Shown: positions 23,301 to 34,550 of the stretch, piece after piece | Layout: the number at the start of each line of letters is the position of its first letter | Numbering within the stretch: the first letter of the stretch is position 1 | Source of the DNA: Nissolia schottii | Lineage: Eukaryota > Streptophyta > Magnoliopsida > Fabales > Fabaceae | Assembly (NCBI GenBank): GCA_003254905.1 | Contig: QANU01001671.1 | Span: forward strand, 248,001-312,000 | DNA length: 64,000 nt | Direction of reading: 5' to 3' | Position numbers and translations under genes: made by a program | Notes under the pieces: generated by a model | Told to the model about the DNA's origin: nothing | Database searches by the model: none | What the model saw: the letters and a program-made list of their open reading frames with translations, nothing else

Positions 23301-24380
23301 TTTTAGGATTTTATAAAAAATAAAAACAATAATAGTAAATAAAAAGAAAATTGAATGCTATAATTTTCATTTTTTTATAAAATTAAAAAAATTAAAAATT
23401 AAAAATAAAACCAACGCACTTAAAAAAAAAAATCAAAAAAATGATTCTAAGGAGAGGTTCAAAGAGCATTTACAAAAGACTTAATTATAAGATTATTCAC
23501 CAAAATAAACCTGGCATCAAACAGAGAGAATCAAACTAACTTGTAGCAGGAAGATACAATTACAAAGATAATTGTTTACCATTAGTAAAATTGCACAATT
23601 ACATATATAGTAGCTAAAAAGTAGTGTACCTGTTTCAGCATAACCAGGTGCAATTTGGCATGAACCGACAGGCATAAGCGTTTTGTGCTTGAGGCTCCTC
23701 AAATCAGGCTTGTACACCCAATACCCACCTCCCCCTTCTTGATGATCCACCGATAATAGATCATCACACCTGAAAATCTCTTTTATTGGGCCACAATCCC
23801 CTTCAAACACAACATACACATACCTATACCCACCCTCCAGCCCACTCAACCACCCACTCTTCACCGCCAAATTCGCCACCACCAAATTCACTTGCAACCT
23901 AAAAACGTCGCTAACGTTACACGGAACTTTCGCCACCACAACGTTGAGGTCGGGGTAACTCTCCAATGACGGCATTGGCATGTGAGGGCATTTCGGTAAT
24001 TGACCCGATTTCCCTTCCTCGTCAATCCACTTAGGGAAAAAATCGTCCCACTTCAAATTCTCGTCGACACGATCGAAATTCACGGTTACGGCCTCTACTT
24101 GCGGGTGGTGAATTAGTGAATTATTGTTCATGTTACCATCGACTATGATGTTAACCAAACCTACCTTAATTTTTGCTTCGTTGATACCTTTTGCTATGAT
24201 GTCGAACCAAGCTGGTTCTTTTGCATGAATCTTCACTTGTGCAACTTCACCTTCATGGGTTTGGTGCTTCACCGAAATTACAAAGAGGAGGAAAGGTATG
24301 GAGAGAAGCAAGAGACAGATGAAGTAACGCTTTTGCCTTCGAGATTGATGATATTGTAAAGGAGAGTGCCCAGGGGCCAT
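19574..24380 (-). CDS. GUX: GT8 glucuronosyltransferase GUX-like, copy A, predicted pseudoenzyme
   Basis: Three exons (24380-23630, 21884-21364, 20005-19574) give 1704 bases, 567 residues. GUX enzymes are Golgi type II proteins that add glucuronic acid to xylan. An N-terminal anchor (FICLLLLSIPFLLFVISV) sits near residue 20. The GT8 domain begins with KLAYVTILHSSEAHVCGAIA. The DxD metal site is altered: D373-A374-H375 (IFIDAHLLVL), where family members have DAD. The C-terminal HxxGxKPW-type motif reads IQYLGLKPW with Q476 in place of His. The conserved FNSG motif is FDSG (D402). Both metal-ligand changes together predict loss of Mn2+ binding, yet the frame and splice sites are intact. Tandem copy B at 28610-32204 keeps all three residues. 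Confidence 0.92.
20272..20314. repeat. (AT)n microsatellite in GUX-A intron 2
   Basis: This is an uninterrupted AT dinucleotide tract of about 43 bases. A separate run of 12 G residues lies at 20915-20926 in the same intron. Confidence 0.9.
21223..21331. repeat. Foldback MITE-like inverted repeat in GUX-A intron 2
   Basis: Arms of about 39 bases (21223-21261 and 21293-21331) are imperfect complements around AAAATTTTAAAAT and TTTTGTTAGTC / GGACTAATAAAA. It lies 33 bases inside the intron from the exon 2 donor. It could form an RNA hairpin next to the splice site. Confidence 0.5.
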
Positions 24381-25548
24381 TTTTTGTTCAACTTAATTTT
24401 ACAAGAGTGATATAAGAGAAGTGTATATGTGTGTGTGTGTATATATAGAGAGAGGGGGTGGTTTTTAATTTCTATACACAAATGAGGTTCAGTTATACAA
24501 GAGATTTTTGAAATAAGAAAAGTAAGACAACCACTATTTTTAATTATGACAGTACATAATTAAATGATTGTCAAGTATACTTCTATTAATAAGGTCAACA
24601 AGTTTTAAATGAGAGTTTTGCATGAGGACACGTCGAGCGCGCCTTGTAGTCTGGAAAGTGGAATCGCATGGGTGACGTAAATTTCGAAGGATTAATTTAA
24701 TTGTACAATTTTTTTAATATTTGCCCACGGAATTTCGGTGTGAATATTTGAGCAGAAGTTAGGACTCGCTCCAAAGCAACAATTTCATATCATAATCATG
24801 ATCATTGTAAAGTTAGTTTGAGGTCGCAATACACTTTTTCTCACAACAATCACTTTTATGTAGTTTTATAATTTTTTTATATCATATTATTTAATGAGTT
24901 TAATGGTTATTCATAAATTTTTTTGCATTTTTATTTAATTAAATCATTTTATGTGTATAATCTTTTAAGGATTGGTTATAAGAGTCAATTATTTTTTTAT
25001 GATGTAGATAACAATTAAACTCCTTTTTAACTATTATGTTTTATTAAATACTTTGATATCATAATTACTACTGACTTAAAAGTTTCTCTCTAACGGTATT
25101 CACATTCATAATGAGTTTTTAATTAGATCTAGCGGATGAAATAACACATGCTAGTATTTTCTTAAAAAAATGCTGAATGATATTATTCAATCAATGCGGA
25201 TAATAATAATCATGATATTTTTGGTAAACATAATAATCACGATGTCGACGAAGAGATTAAAAATTAATTTTCAAACCCTTAAAATATTATATGCAAATAT
25301 ATATTTTTCCTTATAAGAGAATTATATGTTAGGCAGTTAATGATTAATGCGCTTTATGTTTATCTAGAAGATTTAGAAGATTCGTTCTTTTTTTAAAAAA
25401 ATTTTATGGATTTAATTGGAATTACTAACAAATCAACAAATGTAATTGACTATCACATTCGCTCTTTAAAAGGTCATTCAAAGTAAATGAATTGGTTGGT
25501 TGAATGTTTTTCTTAAGGTATAATTCAAGTTATATTAGTCATACCTTT
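24381..25548. other. GUX-A upstream region
   Basis: A GT/TA-rich tract lies at 24423-24450. Blocks at 24580-24680 and 24800-24890 are clearly similar to the region upstream of GUX-B (32410-32510 and 32575-32660). They share GTTTTGCAT, GGTCGCAATACACTTTTT and ATATCATATTATTTA, so the tandem duplication includes promoter sequence. The rest is AT-rich without a gene. Confidence 0.6.
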
Positions 25549-25556
25549 TATGTAGA

Positions 25557-26002
25557 CAGGAGCGGACCTAGGAGGTTTCTTTGGGTGAGGCTAATATTTA
25601 ATAATTAACTTTATGAATAAAATAATATAATAAAACACAAATAAAACTAATTCGTTGACAAAATGAAGCACACAAATCATGACTAGAATCAGAATTTTAA
25701 ATTTATCTAAGCAAGAACTTTGCAAGCCAAATTATTTAAACAAATATTAAAATTCAAAAGAACCTATAAATATTTTTACCAAGAAAGAAGAGATAGAAAA
25801 ATTGTGCTTGTTAATAGAAAAGTAATGGAAAGAAAGATTAAGAGAGAAAACAATTGTAAGTGATCAATTTAATTACAAAACCTTGAGAAGATAGCCATTA
25901 ATAAAGTTTACTATCTTCTTATAAGTGTAAATTTAAAAAAAATCAAAATTAAAAAAAAATTGGGGGCACTGCCCCCTCATGCTTAACTAGGTTCCGCCAC
26001 TG
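25557..26002. mobile_element. hAT-like MITE (446 bp) with perfect 8-bp duplication
   Basis: The left end is CAGGAGCGGACCTAG and the complement of the right end is CAGTGGCGGAACCTAG. The flanks are identical 8-mers TATGTAGA (25549-25556 and 26003-26010). The CAG(T/G)(G)GCGGA terminus and 8-bp duplication are typical of hAT elements. The interior is AT-rich and non-coding, with GGGGGCACTGCCCCC near the right end. Confidence 0.85.
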
Positions 26003-27689
26003 TATGTAGAACGATTAAAACAGGTCAAACCAATCTATTATGGTCATGCAACCTTGGATCAGACCATATTTAAATTAGATCATTTGAGTTATATTATTTT
26101 TAAGCTAGTAAATTTTAAGCTTACTTTATAACAAACCATTTTTAAGCTGGTCGACAGGCTAATATTTAGCCAAGTTTTTTTTGTTTTTATATTACTAATT
26201 TAAAATTGTTAAAGATAGTCTTATAATTAATCTTTATTGACTAAAAATAAAATAATTAGTCCTAATAGACTGAAATTGTGCTTTTGTTAGTTCCTTATAA
26301 GACCAAATCGGTTTTTCTCGTGTAGCTAATTGTGCTTCTCTATGCAACGAGATGATTCAGCCTAGAAGTAGTTTGTTGTCGCTGAATGTTACGCTGTTGG
26401 TGTAAAGACCAAATTGACTTCTCTCATGTCTCTGAGATTAACTCTTTTTGAAGCTTTTGTTGTAGGTAAGTTATTATTTTTTTCAGTTGTAGGAAAATCA
26501 TATGATTTTTAAGCTTTAAATCAAATTAATATTATATATAATTTATTTATATCTTGAGTCTTGGTTTAGCTATTAGTTGTTTGATTAGTTTGAAACTAAA
26601 ATAGAATACCTACTGAAATATTATGTTAAGATGATAAGAAGAATTATGTATAGAAATATTTTAAAGTAGATATTTGATGACATGTGTTAATAGTAAAATA
26701 TAATATTTTAAAAATCTTTTATAAGGCAAATAGATGAATAAGAAGAAGAAAATTTTAAAAAGTGTTACTTTAAAGCAAGAGGAACCTGTTATTGGAGTAA
26801 GCTCTTCCGTCTCAATTAATCTGTTTCCACCCAAACAATCAATTACAAATTAGGCAAAGTTACTACTATTCTAACTAAAAAAGGGAGGAGGAGGAACCCT
26901 GAAATTTTCACAAATTCGCTTGAGAAGGCCTAGTTAGTGCTTGTAGTAGGTGTGTCTTATGTGCAATTATGATACTACTACTTAGTATTTAGGTGGTCCG
27001 GTCTAATTCGAGTTAACTTTATTTTTTGTGTTAATTTTTTTTAACTCAACCAATTTATTTTATTAGATTATTCGGATTGACCCATTGAGCTCAACTCATT
27101 TCAATGATTCTACTTTTATGTACATTAACACATTATTCATTTTACTTTAATAGCTGCATTTAATCATTGAAGTTTTTAAGAAATTATTTTGAGTGACAGA
27201 AGAATATAAATAAATAAATAACATCAAAGCTAAAAATAACATAACAATCATATTCTTATTGACTAATATTTTTTTTATATTCAAATTAGGTCTAATTTAG
27301 CAACCAAAAAAATTAGGAGTTTAATTATATATGTCTCATTTTTTTTTTCTTCTAACCAATTATTTCTTGTCATGCAGAAACATTTAAAAGTAAAGGAGCT
27401 ATCAAATATGTGAGTCTCATTCTTATTTTAATGATTTAATTGTCTAAAGTGCGAAATTTCACTTTAGAAAATCTAAATCTTAGAGTTGAGATTAGTGATA
27501 AAGGTTTGCCTTGATAACCTGACTCAAAAAAAAATGATTGATTACTAACACAATTTTTTTTTTAAAGAATGATGATTAAATAAAATCTCCTCTAAAGTTA
27601 AACATGTGAGACTCAAATTTTTCTACAATTTACAATTTATGTAGTTATACTACATCCAACGTTAAATGAAATGCTTATACTAAGCACGA
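26003..27689. other. Intergenic spacer between the two GUX copies
   Basis: This is AT-rich sequence with no credible open frame or domain. From about 27650 the sequence (CTACATCCAAC...CTAAGCACGAC) resembles 18955-18990, which marks the 3' boundary of the copy B duplication unit. Confidence 0.5.
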
Positions 27690-27697
27690 CTTTTAAT

Positions 27698-28405
27698 AAT
27701 AGTTAAAAAACCCGGCCTGACACAGTCGGGTCGATTCGGAACTTGGTGACCAGGCCATGGGATCAGACCAGTATCTGAGTGGATTGGTCGCATTTCAGAC
27801 CCGAACTGACCCTTTGACTTGACCAATTTTTGTGAAACCAATGACTTGGTTGGGTCGTGGTTTTTTTTTAATTATTTTATTAAATTTTTTTATAAAAAAA
27901 GGAGAACAACGTCGTTTAATAGAGAATTTTGTTTAAAATTATTGTTTGTCAGATTAAGCTTTTTTTTTTTCATTTTCCTATTACAAAATCTTTTTAAGTT
28001 CCTCATTTTTGTAACATACACTTGTTTTGTTGTCTTCTTGTAATAAATATTGAACACTAATATAGAATTGTTGTTATGTATTTTTAATTTAAAACTTGGT
28101 TTACTTTTGTTTGGAATTGAACTTGTCATTTGTGATTTAAGATCTTGAACTTGTATTGTTTATATATAGTATTACATTTGAAGTTTGAACTTTACTTATA
28201 TATTTTAATTGATTTTATGTTATGATGGATGTTTAAATAAATGCATTTTATTTATTTAGATTTTTTAATTTTTTAGGTTATATATATATATATATATTAT
28301 TATTTTATTTATATCTGAGTGAGCAACTAACCCAGTGACTCACTAGTTGAACTAGTAACCAGTAGAGTGGCCGAGTTAAGTCCCGGATTGGATTTTATAA
28401 CTATG
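27698..28405. mobile_element. hAT-like element (708 bp) inserted downstream of GUX-B
   Basis: Perfect 8-bp duplications CTTTTAAT flank it (27690-27697 and 28406-28413). The ends are AATAGTTAAAAAACCCGG and, complemented, CATAGTTATAAAATCC. Subterminal regions carry GGGTCGATTCGG, CCCGAACTGACC and GACTCACTAGTTGAAC type motifs. The paralogous position downstream of GUX-A (about 18983-19010, CTTTTCATAACCAAAA) lacks the element and acts as an empty site. A (TA)n tract lies at 28279-28298. No transposase is present. Confidence 0.88.
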
Positions 28406-28609
28406 CTTTTAATTACATAAATATTTTTCAGAAAAGAAATTAACCCCATATATTTGTGTATCATTCCAGATTGCTAGATAAATGAAGGGAAAAAAAAACC
28501 TAACATACAAGAAAATGACGGGCCAAAATTAAAACACGAAAAGAAAACTCTAACAGAGCTAGAGTGCTAACCCTAAGTTAATTTAATTCGGTCATAAATG
28601 TATAACTAA

Positions 28610-31600
28610 TTAATCTACAGAATAATGCTTCCTTCTAGGATCCTTAATCCCAATCTTCCAATGCCCATCAGGCAAACTAGCATTCCTCGCCTCTCTTCTC
28701 CTCTTCACAATCATTTCGTTCATTTTCTTTGTAATCCCACAATATGATTGCAACTCTTCCGGCATCGCGTCGTAAACCTCCCACCACCTCCGGTGAGCGG
28801 AGTCACTGGCAAATATATGGTGATCAAGCATGTCCCAGTTGCAGTCGTAGTCCCTGTAACACATCCACGGTTTCAACCCTAAATAGTGTATGGTGTACAA
28901 GTCCTTTGGGACTTCGTGTCTCTGGTTGGTCCCTCCATCCAACCTAAAAATTTTTAGGTGGTTAAGTTTGGATGGCATCCTGTGCCACCACGTGAAGATC
29001 TCGTTCAAAAAGCCTTGGTCACCACCATTGTATGGCCTCACCTACATTGCACAATTTAAGTTGCGGATACAAGCGATACAAAAGCGATAATTATTTTTAT
29101 TACAAAATATATAAAATATAAGTACGAAAATATACATTAAATAATAAATATTATAATTCACTATGATAGAAAGAGTGTTTGGTTGGTTGTTGGACTCATA
29201 ACTTGCTTTTCTCTCATTTCTAGTCATGTGTTTTTCACTAGTTCTATATAAATCAGCAGTTCTAATTTCGCTGCATATTGTGCATTACTTTTAGGTGCTA
29301 TTTAACATGAAAAAGATTTGCATGAACCTGCACGAAAGTAAAAGTGACCAATACAAATTAAGTATTTGTTGAAAAAAAGAGAGAGAGAGAGAGAGTTGAA
29401 AGGAAAATTTCCTTCGTATTTAATGCTTTTTGAGCCGTAAATAATTTCTAGTAAAATAGCTATAAACATAAAGGGTTAAATAAGTTTTTGTCCCATAATA
29501 AATCGTGAATTTTGATTTTACACTATATTAAAAAAAATTGTTTGAGTTTTTGATAAATTTTGTTTTTATTTTAGTGTCTGACATTAAATTAGACTGTTAA
29601 AAGGTGACGCGATACTATAATTTGGTCAAATATCCTCAAACATGGTTAATCTAATTTGAATCATGGATTAGTTTAACCACAATTTAAGTTTGGTATGACT
29701 ATGTTGATTTAACCGCAGTCAAAATTTAATTTGACTATATTTGACTAAATTATAATGGCTCCACCTCACCTAACTTCTGTATGACATTCTTTAGTAATCT
29801 AAGTTAACTTTAGGAATTAAAATTAAAAAATATTTTATTGAGGGCTGAAAAAAACTTAATAAAATACAAAATTAAAATTCATCCGTTATTAAGAGAGAAA
29901 CAATTATTTAACCCAAAAAGAAATAAGAACTATGAAAATTAAAATAATTAATAAAATAAAATTTGAACCTCTGTCCCCAAGCTTTTAACTAACTCAATTT
30001 CATAGATAATAAATATAAATTAAAAAGAAAATTTTTAAATATACAACAAAACAGTCTTGCTATTTATATATGCAAAATCAGTCGCCCATCAAACACATAA
30101 AAAATAAATAAATATTATAATCGAATATTTTTATGTGTCTGTACATACGTGAGTTTAATATTATTATAAAACATAAAAATAATCATTTTCATATAATATT
30201 TTTGCATGTTCATACTTGTGTGTGTTTAATATTATTCATTTTATGTGTTTAAAAATGTTTGTTTTTTTTATTTTATAATATTTATTTTTCTATTTAAATG
30301 TATTGAGTGTGTGTTTGGGGTGCAGAAATAACATTTTATATGACCACATTATGAAAGTAGAAGTATTATACAAATATTAATATGAGATATAGTACTAATA
30401 TGTAACCAATTTTTCAGTTCTGAAAAACGTCCTCACCTTGGGAACTTTCTGCATCATGTTGTCAAACATGCATTCTGATGGCTCAATTACCATCAACCCA
30501 GAGTTGAACAGAAACTTCTCGTTAGGTGCAGCCGAAAGTTGAGGGTAATAGAAGAAATCATCGATGCTCTTGAGTACCAAAAGATCAGCATCAATGAATA
30601 TGATCTTCTCGTACTCCGTGAGCTCCCATATTCGCAGCTTGCTGTAGTTCCACTTGTTGTACGAGTCTCTTTTAGCAAAAGGGCTCGTGATTCGCCGGAT
30701 TTGCCTGATCTTCCACCCTGCGGCCTTCAGTCCCGTTACTGATTCGGGACCAATGGACTCGTCAGCGAGGAGGACCAGGTCAATGGTTTTTTGTATTGTT
30801 CTATTTTGTTTGGATTGTATGATGCTCTGAGCGAGTGCTATTGCGCCACAGACATATGCTTCTGAGGAATGAAGGATGGTGACATAGGCTAGCTTTGCAG
30901 AGGGCTTGGTTTCGGCGACATTGTGGTTCGTTGGGTTATTGTTTGGTGTTTGAGGAATCGGTTTACCTGCAAATTAAACCATTGTTATATTTCATCACGT
31001 TTGAATGAACACAGCACGTACATGCAAGGTTGGTCAGCTACTTTTGAGTTTCATCAAACTGATCCAAGAATACATGTGATAGCTTTAAAATTGAGTTAGG
31101 CGAGCATCACAATTAATCTGGTGGCTTGAGTGTTACAAGGGGTGTGAGTGGGTTTGGAAATTAATTAACACGCATGAAGATTTCATTTTTTTTTCTTCTT
31201 GGTAAGAAGTAAATTTAGATGGTCGTTAATCTTATAAGTCCTTTATCACTAGTATCAAACATAACTTTACCGAAGAGTTACAAGGTTGTTCACTAAAATG
31301 ACGCTTGTGTTTAGTAGAGGCAAAGAATATCAAACTTGCATCCTTTGCAAGAATACATAGCTTTCCACAATTTGCCAAGATTTATTTACAGTTAGTGAAA
31401 TTGCACAATTATACAGTAGGTATAATAAAGTAGAGTACCTGTTTCAGCATAACCAGGTGCAATCTTGCAAGAACCAACCGGCATAAGCATATTGTGCTTG
31501 AGGCTCCACAAATCAGGCTTGTACACCCAATACACACCAGCACCATCATCTTCATGATGCACCAACAATAGATCATCACACCTGAAAATCTCTTCCATTG

Positions 31601-32204
31601 GGCCACAATCCCCTTCAAACACAACATACACATTCCTATACCCACCACCCTCCAACCCACTCTCCACCGCCATATTAGCCACCACCAAATTCACATGCAA
31701 CCTAAAAACGTCCCTAATGTTACACGGAACTTCTGCCACCACAACATTGAGGCCGTGGTAACTCTCCAATGAGGGCATCGGCATGTGAGGGCATTTCGGT
31801 AATTGACCCGATTTCCCTTCCTCGTCAACCCACTCGGGAAAAAAATCCTCCCACTTCAAATTCTCGTCGACGCGATCAAAATTCACATGCACGGTCTCCA
31901 CTTGCGGGTGGTGAATTAGTGAATTCACTGAATTGTTATTGTTATTACCATCGTCGAAGATGTTAACGAGGCCTACCTTAATTTTCGATTCATTGATACC
32001 TTTTGCTATGATGTTGAACCAAGCTGGTTTTCTTGCATTAATCTTCACCTCTTCAACTTCATCTTCATGTGTGTGGGTTCTAGTAGAGCGTGTTTGGTAC
32101 TTCGCGGGGATTACAAAGAGGAGGAACGATGTGGAGATCAGAAGCACAAGACAGATTAGAAAACGCTTTTGCCTTGGAGATTGGTGAGAGTGCCTTGGAG
32201 CCAT
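28610..32204 (-). CDS. GUX: GT8 glucuronosyltransferase GUX-like, copy B
   Basis: Three exons (32204-31439, 30966-30437, 29041-28610) give 1728 bases, 575 residues. It is a predicted Golgi type II protein with an N-terminal anchor (FLICLVLLISTSFLLFVI) and a GT8 catalytic domain starting at KLAYVTILHSSEAYVCGAIA. Catalytic features are all present: D381-A382-D383 (IFIDADLLVL) for Mn2+ and nucleotide sugar, N410 in FNSGLMVIEPS, and H484 in IHYLGLKPWMCYRDYDCNW. The family adds glucuronic acid side chains to xylan; GUX4/5 (PGSIP4/5) are the closest Arabidopsis types by memory. Exon structure and intron phases are identical to copy A, so they arose by tandem duplication. Copy B is probably the functional member. 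Confidence 0.93.
29473..29914. mobile_element. MULE-like MITE in GUX-B intron 2 (442 bp)
   Basis: The left end is GGGTTAAATAAGTTTTTGTC and the complement of the right end is GGGTTAAATAATTGTTTCTC. Such GGGTTAAATA ends are common in legume MITEs. The flanking 9-mers AAACATAAA and AAAAAGAAA agree at 7 of 9 positions, compatible with a MULE target duplication. The corresponding copy A intron lacks it. Confidence 0.6.
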
Positions 32205-33600
32205 TTTTTTGTTCTACTTAATTTTACAAGAGTGCTCTAATTAAGCGATGCATTTATATAAATTTTATTTTAATAAGAATTTAATTAATTGTTAGGTAAT
32301 GTAAGTAAAATGGATGTAAGACTTGACTACCTTTATTTATATGATTAAAAATTATTGAATAAAGGTATAAAACTATTTTTATTGCTGAAATATATACATC
32401 AATTCTCAATTAATAAGGTCAACAATTTTTAAATGAAAGTTTTGCATCACAACACGTTGAGCGGGCCTTGTAGACTTGAAAGGGGAAACGCATGGAGGTG
32501 TGTCTAGGTGAGGTAAAATTTTAAAGGATTAATTTAATTTAATTTTACAAGTGTAATCCTGAACGTTATAAAATTCACTTGAGGTCGCAATACACTTTTT
32601 ACAGCAACAATCACTTTTGAGTAATTTTATAATTTTTTATATCATATTATTTAGTTCTGTTTCATCAAATTATTTAAGTAGTTTGGTATAATAAGTCATA
32701 ATTACTACTGAATTAATTTTTTAAATGGTATTTCAACATCTAGGACAATGACGGTTATCCTTAAAAAAAAAGTTTTATTTAAATCACTGAAAAAAATATA
32801 AACACTTTATCATAATTTATAAAAGAAAAAAAATACTTTGTCATTCCTTTCCCTATACATAAACTTCTTTTTTGCGAGTGAAATGTGAAGTGCAGTGTGC
32901 GGTTGGCTATTGAGTCATGACCGCAGGAATTTCATTTGCTTGACTAAAATAAAATAAACAATAGTAGCAATATAAGTTGAAAATTAATAAAAACAATCCT
33001 ACCTAGTTTTGACTGATTTTGATCAATTTTGACCCAGTCAAGATAATCTGAAAATTTATACAGATTATATGGTATGACTGAATGAACAAAAATCATGCAG
33101 AAACTCAATTATTAATTAAATTAAATGAACAAATAAATAATTCAAAATATTAATTTAAGATTGATAAGAATATAAGAGTAATCTTATTATTAAAATATTG
33201 TAAAATATATGCATATATAGATAAATAATACTATATAACATCAGGTATATCTTTATTTATTCTAATATATGTATATAAGTATGATATTTTATATTATTTT
33301 TTTTATTCAATGAGGGGGGGCATTTTATATTTTTAAACCCGAGGTAACAATACCCACAGAATTCTTTGCATTGTTCACAATTGGCCCAACTGGAAGGAAT
33401 TGCTTCCGTTTTCAAAAAAATATATGCATATTCTTGCTGCGTCGTATCTCTAAAACCAAAGAAAGGAATAAACTTCATTTTCTTGGTACCACATGTCATA
33501 CACAAACAAAAGCACAACCCCAAAATCTCTATAATACCATTCTCTAGCACCAACCACAACGAAAATACTGAGATCAAACAGCAACAAAATTTCGAAAAGC
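32205..33600. other. Divergent promoter region between GUX-B and cyclin
   Basis: GUX-B and the cyclin are transcribed away from each other here. Bases 32205-32660 share blocks with the GUX-A promoter. The rest is AT-rich, and the cyclin 5'UTR probably starts after about 33350. No further gene was seen. Confidence 0.5.
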
Positions 33601-34550
33601 ATGGCTATAAGATCAGAGTCCTATAAATCGTTTGAAATAGAAGCACCTGAAAATCGCGCCCAGGGGAGTAGCACTACTCCCCGGGCACTACTTCACTTGT
33701 CCTCCCTTTTGGAGAGATCCATTCAGAAGAACGACAGGTTGTTGCATCAGTCAAAGAGATCAAAGAACGGCTACGTCACCCTCTTCCACGGTTTAAGAGC
33801 ACCAAACATGAGTGTCACGCAATACATGGAGCGCATCTTCAAGTACTCAAGGTGCAGCCCTTCTTGTTTTGTCATTGCACAAATATACATGGACAGGTAT
33901 TTTCAGAAAAGGGGTGGCTATCTCACTTCCTTCAATGCTCACCGCCTCCTCGTAACAAGCATTATGGTAGCTGCAAAGTTTGCTGATGATGAGTATGTGT
34001 ACTTAGCAAAAATTACACATTAACTAGCACATAGCACATGATTGCTAATAGTCTAATACGAGTAAAAGTTCATTTTGGTCCTAAGATTTTTAGGTTGACA
34101 TCAATTTGGTTTTTACAAAAATATTGACATCAATTTAGTTATAACACTTAATTGTTACATTATGTGCTCATGAAATTTTTTTTGAAATCAATCTAGTCTA
34201 AATTGTATGATTAAATTGATGCCAAAATCCAAAATATTAAAACTAAATTGATGTAAAAAAAAATTATGACCAAATTAATGTCAACTTCTAAATGTTAGAA
34301 AAAGAATTTATTTACTCAATTTATAACTAGCTGCAAAACTTGCAGATATTGTAGCAATACGTACTACGCCCAAGTGGGGGGAGTTAGCACAGAAGAGATG
34401 AACAGGATGGAGTTAGAGTTTCTATTTAATCTGGAATTTAGGCTCTTTGTGACAACAGAGGTGTTCGTGAAATATTGTGAGAAGCTTGATAAGGTTGATG
34501 TTGGAGATTATCAGCTTCCCCGCCCAATGTCGCTATACAAAGTCAAATAA
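33601..34550 (+). CDS. CYCP: P-type (U-type) cyclin, CYCP1-like
   Basis: Two exons (33601-33992, 34346-34550) give 597 bases, 198 residues. P/U-type cyclins partner CDKA and link phosphate or growth signals to division. The core starts at TPRALLHLSSLLERSIQKND. It continues with FHGLRAPNMSVTQYMERIFK, the cyclin signature region YSRCSPSCFVIAQIYMDRYF and FNAHRLLVTSIMVAAKFADD. Exon 2 carries YYAQVGGVSTEEMNRMELEF and FRLFVTTEVFVKYCEKL. The length and single intron fit the family. The TAA stop at 34548 follows LYKVK, but the same frame stays open for 21 more codons to a TAG at 34614. From memory an Arabidopsis cyclin (At3g05327) lies next to TAN. Confidence 0.9.
34072..34316. repeat. MITE-like inverted repeat in the cyclin intron
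   Basis: The left block around TTTTAGGTTGACATCAATTT and the right block, complemented (TTTAGAAGTTGACATTAATT), are imperfect inverted copies. They flank an AT-rich interior and fill most of the single cyclin intron. No clear target duplication was found. Confidence 0.45.

Noticed and set aside
27819..28129. Short open frames on both strands
   Set aside because: They lie in the AT-rich interior of a non-autonomous hAT-like element and encode low-complexity Phe/Lys/Asn peptides.
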